Shown: piece after piece, positions 38,901 to 47,900 of the stretch
How positions within the stretch are numbered: position 1 is the stretch's first letter
How the letters are laid out: every line of letters starts with the position of its first letter
From: Branchiostoma floridae
Taxonomy: Eukaryota > Chordata > Leptocardii > Amphioxiformes > Branchiostomatidae
Assembly (NCBI RefSeq): GCF_000003815.2
Contig: NC_049992.1
Location: forward strand, 9,051,671 to 9,115,670
Direction of reading: 5' to 3'
Length of the DNA stretch: 64,000 nt
Position numbers and translations under genes: made by a program
The notes under the pieces: model-generated
What the model saw: only the letters and a program-made list of their open reading frames with translations
What the model was told of the DNA's origin: nothing
Databases searched by the model: none

Positions 38901-41900
38901 TACAATAACAGTTACTAATAAATACAATGACAGCCCTTCACAAACACTCACTGTCAATAGTACAATCTAAATGTACTCATCATCAAAATTACATTTGTCG
39001 TACAAAAATATCCATAAACCATTCACCTTGGGGGTGTAAGACTTTGCAGCCTTCGGAGCTTCTTCCACATCTAAAAGAAACCGTATATATTATAAGGTAT
39101 AAGACGATGTAAACAAAAGGAAAAGATATGTATTCAGAAACACAAGTTTGTAAATTTGTCTATGTTTGTATCAGTTTAATTTTGTGGTAGGAGTATAAAG
39201 AAGGCATTTGCTGACTTTCAGCTGTGCAGTTGAAACAATGATATCACAACGCAAGGCACATAACATGTTAACTGGGTCATGATTTAAAAAACAAACATAA
39301 AGAGTTAAAACAAAACGAATATTTCAAGATTCACAGTACTTAAGAAAGGCATTAGCAATAAAATAAATCTCGACGAGTACAATCCAATTCATTCTTAAGC
39401 ACTAAGCAAGGAGTCAAATGATTGTACTTATAATCAATTGCACGGACTACTTGCCAGTGAATTTCGCGAAATTATCCGGCTGGTGCAATAATGAGTTATG
39501 AAGCTAGACTGCACCAGTTTGGGATTTGGGGACTCCATGTACATGTAGTTAACAGAAGTGTGCTTTAATCAGTTGTGCAATTAACTGGCATCTACTGTAA
39601 TAGATTATGGGCACCTACTGTATCATTAACAAGCTGAAAGACAAGATAAATGATGAGACCTTGGATATTGTGATGTCTTCTGGCTCTTCCCTGATGTAAC
39701 CTGTCACAACACGGCTGACACAGTACCAGCCCTCCTTCACACTGGATGTACAATTAAGTAAGGTAAATAAGCGAGAACATGAGTTCACACATTGTACCTC
39801 TATGAAATATTTGGAGATTTTGAAAGAAAAAATTATTCAAATTTGTAAAATCCATTCATGGTAATGTTTATGTCATCATTATTTAGTTAGTACAAAAAAA
39901 GTTAAGTCTTTATGATGAATCAATCCAATGATATAGTGAAAACATGCACTGCTGTTTTAGAAGGTATCATTGCAATGCTACAGCTACACATGTAATACAC
40001 ACATTTGAGTGTGCATCACTGCAACTATGAAGTTGCAAGAGAATGCTTCATTGCAATAATAAGTTACAGGAGAGTGCACCATTGCAACTAAGAAGCTGCA
40101 ATATTCTAAGGTAAAAATATTGTGAGGCTCTGCTTGTTCTGGTTGATACAATAATCCTTTGACTATTTGTGTGACTTCTTCATGATATAGGGAGGAACAG
40201 CATTCTTGTACAGCTTGACTTTCTTTTGGTAGACATCCACAATGTTTTGCAGACATCCACAATGTGTTGCAGGAGAAGATACATGTACACAAGTATAGAT
40301 CCTCGTGATTGCTTGGGTCAACCATGGCATCGGAAGTGAGTGTGGAATCGTTGTCACCTCTGCCGCCGCCATCTTGAATCAATCTTGACCTTCGTTTTTT
40401 ACAAATCATACTAACTTACTTATTTACTTTGGTTGAGTTCCTACCCACCTACCCAATACGTTTTTATCATTAACATCCATCCAAAGCTTCTTTTGAGTTG
40501 AATGGAAATAAACACAGCAACATACAAGCAAACGGCGAACCAAGCAGTAGGACATACTGTAAAAACACTGAAGTCCTCTGGTTAAACACAAACAAGCCAG
40601 TCGTCTCTTGTACGAGTAATTAGTTGTGACCTTACATGTGCCTTCCCAGGTCATTGAGTGAACTTTCACCTTTCTGACGTCAGTTGTTCAACTTTGACAT
40701 TTTGCCTCAAGTAAAGTTAAGAGACAGGTTAACCGGTTAGACTGCATTTACAGACATTACTGACTGACAGATCAGCACTGTAAGCTTGAAAAGTTCTAAC
40801 ATTGTCTCGCAGGTGGGAATATTTTACTGTACAGATTTTAGGTGAAGGGATGAAGCTGTCTTCTGTCGCTATGAACAGGGTTGAAAAGCTACATAGAAGG
40901 TTATTACACGTATATACACATTCAAATTTTAGACAGCATGCACGAATGTTTCCTGAAGATTATATGCAAAACAAACAAAATAGTGTTCTACACTTACTGA
41001 CAGAAGACATTAGCCTAAATGAATTCAATTGGTGGGTTAAGTCATAGATGTTGTAGTCCAGCTACATGTATGTCTTATAGTTTGGGCGAAAAGACATGAG
41101 CGCAAAACAACGTAGTATTAGAGCCGAGTAATGTCGCATTGGAGCCACTAGGGTTAATTATGTACCCGTTGTTCGTACGTCGTAGTTGGAGGAAGTACGT
41201 CGTAAATGAATTTTGTTTGGAAAAGAAAGCCACACTGTGACTGTGATGTGTAGTCCCAGCGAAAATAAATGCACATAGATAAAATAAAATAGATGTACAG
41301 TAAGCAATTATCCGCAGCGTTACACGACTTTATTGCAAAGCTTTTGAATTCCCTGTCTGGCTCATAGAATATATTACTTACTAGATCTTTGTATTTTCCA
41401 CAGATTCACAACAACAATAGTACATAGAACAGACAATAGACAAAAATACATCGACATGGAGTCTAAACCCGCTCTTCTCGCAGTCTGCTTAGCTGTGGTT
41501 TCCGTGTTCATCACCCAACATGGACGGGTTAGAGGACAACTCCCCCCACCTGTGTGTCAGACCTGGAACTCAACAACTGTGGTGTGTACAGGGGATAGGT
41601 GGGAGGGTGATCCAACCCACGCGCGTCTAACGCATGTACCACCCGGCATCTCTGAGTCTGTCATCACGGTGGATCTCAGTTGGAACAACATTACTGAAAT
41701 GTACAACAATTGTTTCAGTGGGTTAAGATACCTAAAATCCTTAGAACTGTCTTATCAAAATCTGCATACAATCGAAGTCGGCACGTTCGCTGGGCTGGAG
41801 AATTTAGAACGACTTAATATATACGTGGATCGATGGAGAATGGTACCCCAGTATTCTCTTCAAAATGGACTTTTTCGAGATCTGCGAAATCTGAACTATC

Positions 41901-44900
41901 TGACCGTGCTGACTTACACAGGTACAGTCAGTACGGGGGTGTTCACGGGACTATCTAACCTGAGGCATTTAGAACTCAGTGTGAAAAATATCACAGATTT
42001 ACCAGATCACATTTTTGATTCTTTGACTTTATTGGAAAGTCTGAAGATAGAGGAACTCGACAGTACTATAAAAGAGGACCAAAATACCACCAATAGAAGA
42101 GTCCACAGCGGAAGTGGGCTGTTACAACGACGCCAGCTGTGGGCACCGCTGCATAACCTTAAGAAATTGAGTCTTCATTCACCAAGACGAAGTGACGTCT
42201 ACTTTGGGCCTGCATTTAGAAATCTGTATAACTTAGAGACTATAGAAATATATCCACATGACTATTCCCTCAATGTTCAAATGTTTCGGCCGTTGTTACT
42301 TACTCTGAAACATCTACGCCTTGGCGGCCAAACACATTTGGTAGAGCCCGGCCTTCTAAAGTCACTCCCACATCTGCAGACGTTGTACGTCAACCTAGGT
42401 CCAGACATTATGGACGTTTTGTCCGAACTCCGACACACGCAGATTCAGGAGCTGGCATTTGACATGTTGGAATCCAGAATAGACAATATAACATCTGATA
42501 CACTAGCGGGAATAAAAGGTCTGAAATACTTAAAAACTTTGCTTTTAGGTATTAGCCACATTGACATCATACAAACTGATGCCTTTGCGGGTTTGTCACA
42601 CTTACAAAGGCTGGACTTGACCTTTGGCGGCGGGTCGGATTGGAGCGACTTAAAGATACAAAACATGGCTTTCAGTGGACTGAACTCACTCACTCATCTT
42701 GACTTAACATATAACCAACTTTCTACTTTACCAGTGGGCATGTGTAAAGGACTGACCTCTCTTACTCATCTTGACTTGACACGAAACAAAATTTCTACTT
42801 TACCAACGGGTATGTTTGAAGGACTTACCTCTCTCACTCATCTTGACTTGTCATATAACCAACTTTCTACTTTACCAGCAGGCATGTTTGAAGGACTGAC
42901 CTCCCTTACTCATCTTAACTTGAGCCACAACAACCTGAAAACCTACCAAGCTCAGATTTCAGACACCTTGGACTATCTTGATCTCAGTTACAATAACCTT
43001 CAAACACTATGTGCCTCCAAAGCTTTAAAAACCGTGAATCATCTGAACTTGAGTCATAATGCACTGACAAATTACGTTCACAGTTGTCTACCTTGGAATA
43101 CTACTGAGCTTGATTTGCAGCACAACAAAATTTCAAAGATCATTGAATCATTCCCGAGTATTTACTGCATTAGGGAAAGATTTCGGGACCCTAAACTTTC
43201 TACATTCAAATTCAAATCATCTAGTAACAAGACATATGCATGTGAGCCATCTTTAGAAACACTTCGGCTGGATAACAATGAATTAAGGGAATTTTGGAAA
43301 TCACCGATCATGAACTTCCCAAACCTAAAAACTTTGACTGTTTCTCACAACTACATTCAGCGTATAGCAACAAAACAACTCTCTGGCCTGGTGCTGAACC
43401 GGTTGGAGCATCTAGACCTCAGTCATAACGAGATCAGCACCATTATGCCATCCGCCTTCCGTGGACTATCTCAGCTGAGAGTCCTAGATCTCAGATACAA
43501 CCATATACAAAACCTAGGAGAGAAAATATTTGAAGATTTGGGCAACATGAAACAGTTAAACCTGGCATTCAATTGGATATCTGTGATAGGGGACGCCTTT
43601 CACCGTCTGTATGGATTAAAGGACTTGGATATGAGTGGAAATAAGCTAGCTGTTTTGAATCAAACAGCACTGAGCCCTGTTGTCAACCGGCTGGAGAAGC
43701 TGAACCTCGCAGACAATCCGTTTCTGTGTGATTGTAACTTACTGTGGTTTGTTGAGTGGGCCAATGATAAATACGACAGGGTACCAAACTTCTACAACCC
43801 TTATCCTGACATCGGTCGAGGCTACAAGTGTACTCGTCCCACACAACTGCGCGGACAACGTTTGATAGACGGGTTGATCCAGAAACAACAATCCAATGAC
43901 GGACAGAATCCATCAGAACAAACATTCTTTAATACAATCTGTAGTCATGGATTCCAACCCAGCCGACTCCTGGCTTGTGTGCTCGCCTCTTCCGGCATTT
44001 TTGTTGCCATGATTACCATTTTCTTGTTCGACTACAACATAGGCCGTGTTCAGTACTACCTGTGGCAGTTGGCCAAGTGGAGGAGACCAAAGATTGGCGA
44101 AGTAGAGAACCAACAGCTACCCAGATACACGCACGATGCTTTTATTGCCTACAACAACCAGGACGTCATGTGGGTTGTAGATGAAGCAATAGTGAATCTG
44201 GAACCTGACTACAGTCTGGTCATACACGAAAGGGATTTTGCAGTCGGTGCTCCTATTGTGGAGAACATCGCAGATGCCGTGGAAAACAGCCGGAGAACTA
44301 TCTGCCTCATCACCAGGAACTTCCTGAAGAGTAAGTGGTGTGAGTACGAGTTCCAAATGGCCCAGTACAATATGTTTGAGGAGGGGGGAGGGAGGCGTCT
44401 CATCCTGGTGTTTCTGGAGAGGATTCCTGACAGGATGCTGAAACGGTTCCACCATCTGAACGCCGTAATGAAGAGGGACACGTACCTGACGTGGCCGGAT
44501 GACGTGCGGAAAAGGCCGCTGTTCTGGGGGCGACTGCGAGAGGCTCTGGGCGTTCCTCTACCCCGGAACCCAGAGCCTCAGCAGCAGGCACAAGATCCCG
44601 AACAAAACATCCCTGAACAGCTTGTACAAGATCAAAGACGGAACATTCCGGAACAACAAGCTCTTGGCCAGAACATTCAGGAACAGCAGGTATACTATCT
44701 GGAAAACAACATTCTGGAACAGCAAGAACATGCTCCAATCAGGAACATTGTGGAGGTGCAGGTACATGGCCCCATGCAGAACATTCCGGAACAACAGGCA
44801 CAGGACCGGAACATTCCAGAACAGGACGATGAAATGTTATTACCAGAGCCAGATGACCTGTGGTTTGGAGATGGGGATGACGTTCCTCTCCTACCACTGT

Positions 44901-47900
44901 AGCTTCTTCCTTGTTCTGAAGCAACGTTGAACTTTAGTTTCCAGCACAAAATTGAGCAGTGGATCGTAAATTGTAGAAAGTTGATGGCAACCCCCGTTTC
45001 TGTTAAGGCATGGTTGCAAAGCCCTGATGGAAATGATTTACCATAGTGCAGTTCTTTTTTTGGGATCCACGACATATCGTTAAATTGTTCACGTCACACA
45101 GCTTGTTCTGCAGCAAAGTAGAACTGGGATTTCCAAGACAAAATTGGACATATCCAAATTTTTGACCAACCAACTCCAGTCGCTGTAAAGGAAAGAGTAA
45201 TCCATTCCTTCTGTGACGTCGTGTTATGCAGATAGAACAAGTGACTGTAGATCCAGCCTTGTTGTGCTTTTACATGTAGTTGCTCCCTAAATTGCGGAAG
45301 CTGACAACAAGGCTGGCTTCCAGGCTACCAGGCTACCAGAGGCAAACGTCTGCTTGGAGAGAACTGATGGCTTGGGTATCTAGTCTCCTTCGCAAACTTA
45401 CGGAGCAGTGGCATTTATTGGGGGGGGGGGGGGCGTCAAGATACCATCTATCGGAATGGGCCCCTTCAGAGATCAGCTGTCAAAAGTTGTAGGGGCCACC
45501 AATCCGTCTTGAGATGAAATAGACACTATTCAATTAATTTTCAAACGTGCAGTGATATACCAGCCTGAAGAAACTATTCACAGATAAAAACAATCTGCTT
45601 CATAACTTAATATAATATTTAATGTAACATGTCAAAGATGAGAGCCAAGGCCCATACCTGGGCACAGTACTTTGTGGCATTCTCTGCTTCACAGTCGTCA
45701 CATGGTCTGGGCCTGGTCTGTCTCCTTCTCCCACCATTTCTTTTGTTGTTGTTTCCTCTGGCTCCTACTGCATTCCCACCCTGTTCAGCGGGACCAGCAC
45801 TGCCTGGACCATCGTTAACGGGCCCATCACCTGGCCCTGGGGCTAGCCAAGTGTGAGATAAAAAATCAAATGTATTTGTAATGGTTCTCCCAAGAATTCT
45901 GCAGCATAGTGGAGGGGCTGACAAAAATAACCCGAACCAACACGCTGCGCTTTTCATCAAGCCAAGTGTGAGATAAAAAACTAAATGTAATTGCAATCAT
46001 GAATGTCTAAACTTGATACAACATTGATTGACAGTGAAATAAGAGCAACTTCAGACATAAGTGGTTTGAAACCTCACTGCAATTGGAAATAGTAACAGTA
46101 ATATTTGACACCTTAAAACATTTTAAAAATGATTCACTACAAAGTAGCAAAAAATCACTACAAGTTGTTTGCTTTACAGATTCCTAAGTCGCAAATATGG
46201 CAAATGTCCAAATTTCCCCAGTTCTTGCAATGTTTTCTAACACTAGTGAATTGATCACTTCACATACATGTATGTTGTCTTCTACTTTTTTTAACCATTA
46301 TTTCAAGTACAAACTCAAAGATGAAACTTTTGCTTATCTATGTGCTGAGAACTTAAAGAACTACATCATCAAATGAATTTACAATTTAACACACCATTTG
46401 GATCCCTAAAGCCCAGCTTGACTGCATGACGGTGCACAAACGATGCCAGGGGGTCTCTCCTGTGGAGGTCAATGTTCTGAAACTCCTCCTGGAGCTCTTG
46501 TAACGCTGTCCGTGTGAACTCGCTCATGTGAACAGGCTTCCGACCATTGGTCTGCAGACATGTCCACAGGTCCTGTAATGTAGGCAGGTGCGGTGGCTGG
46601 TGTCTCTCAAAACTTTGGAAAAAGGACAAGAATATTGATTGTCTCAAGCATGTACATGTCATACCTATTTGCAATTTCTACAAAAACCTGATACAGCACA
46701 ACAGTGTGTAGCAGAATAAAATCAATTTGAATCAATAATATGCTAAAACTTTCAGCAAAGCAGTAAAGTTATTGGTTGTTTCAGGTCAAGTACAGGCCAT
46801 ATGATGAATAAAACACAAAACATTATTGACTGCATCACCAACTGCCTATCATTTATGGAATTCAATGTTAGAAAATTTTGGTTGAATTTGTGCTATTAGA
46901 GTTACTTAAACTAAAGCATGGATGCTGTAATGGCATGTGTGGAAATCAAAGTTTATAATATTTTACAGCAACATCCATATCATAGCGTTTGAACTTCCAG
47001 AAATGTAAAACTGCCCATTTCACCTAACTTCTCACCACAGCATGATAGGCATGTGCTTCTTTCCATGCCTTGCTTGATCATTCTGCTCCCTTGTAATGTT
47101 CTCCCTAGAAAAAATCTGATACATATAGACTCACCTATTGCTATTGAAGAGCACCCCAAGTGCTGCGACCCTGTTCAGGATAAACTGGTGGGTCCAGCAT
47201 CGAAAAAATCCCTGTACACATATATTGATCTATTACCGTCGCCTTATGTTGTACCATGTAAAAATGTCGTGCAATAAAGTTCTTTCATATAAAGACAAAC
47301 CTGTTGCTATTGAAGAGCACCCCGAGTGCCGCGGCCCTGTTCACGATAGACTGGTGAGTCCAGCGCTGTTTCTTCTGGTCCGTTGGGTTGTTGGCGGCCT
47401 CCTGCTCCACAGCGCGGAGTCTGATGTACATGCACGCCGCCCAGAATGGGTTACTACAGCTCTCCAGGATGGTGCCATCTTGAAGATTGGAGTATGCGAC
47501 AGACCTTAGGGAGAAATCAAAGTTTGTTTCTTAGTATTCTTCATTGCATTAATAACTGATGGGCAAAAAATATCCTTGTTCACAATCATACAGATTAATA
47601 CTAAGTAACCTCTTTCACAGAGGTCAGAACACATGTGCGGCAACAGGAATTCTTAGTTGATATATGTCAAAGGGTAAGGCCCTGAAAAAGAAAACAGTCC
47701 TTGTTTTGACCATTGTTTCGGTTTGCATAACAATGTCCAGACAGGTTTTGTTTACTTTTTGTGGGCCTTACCCTTTGACATATTACCTATAGTAGAATTC
47801 TTGTCGCCACACGTACGTTCTGATCTCCGGGAAGGGGGTTATTAAACATACCTGTCTTCATCCAGTAACTGGTTATTGTAGTACAGCTCATCTAGCTTGC

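Noticed and set aside
40163-40409. Two overlapping minus-strand frames (69 and 141 codons) beside the TLR 5' flank
   Set aside because: No domain and repetitive CACAATG strings; only the first five codons with their donor are kept as a weak alternative exon.
45619-45657. Reading through the donor after exon 5 to a stop at 45619, giving a short gene of 277 aa
   Set aside because: It would cut a B-box in half, whereas the donor at 45657 and exon 6 complete it in phase.
47135-47211. Extra coding exon of the nuclease gene
   Set aside because: It copies exon 3's end, but inclusion from the visible acceptor shifts the frame to a stop; treated as a duplication.
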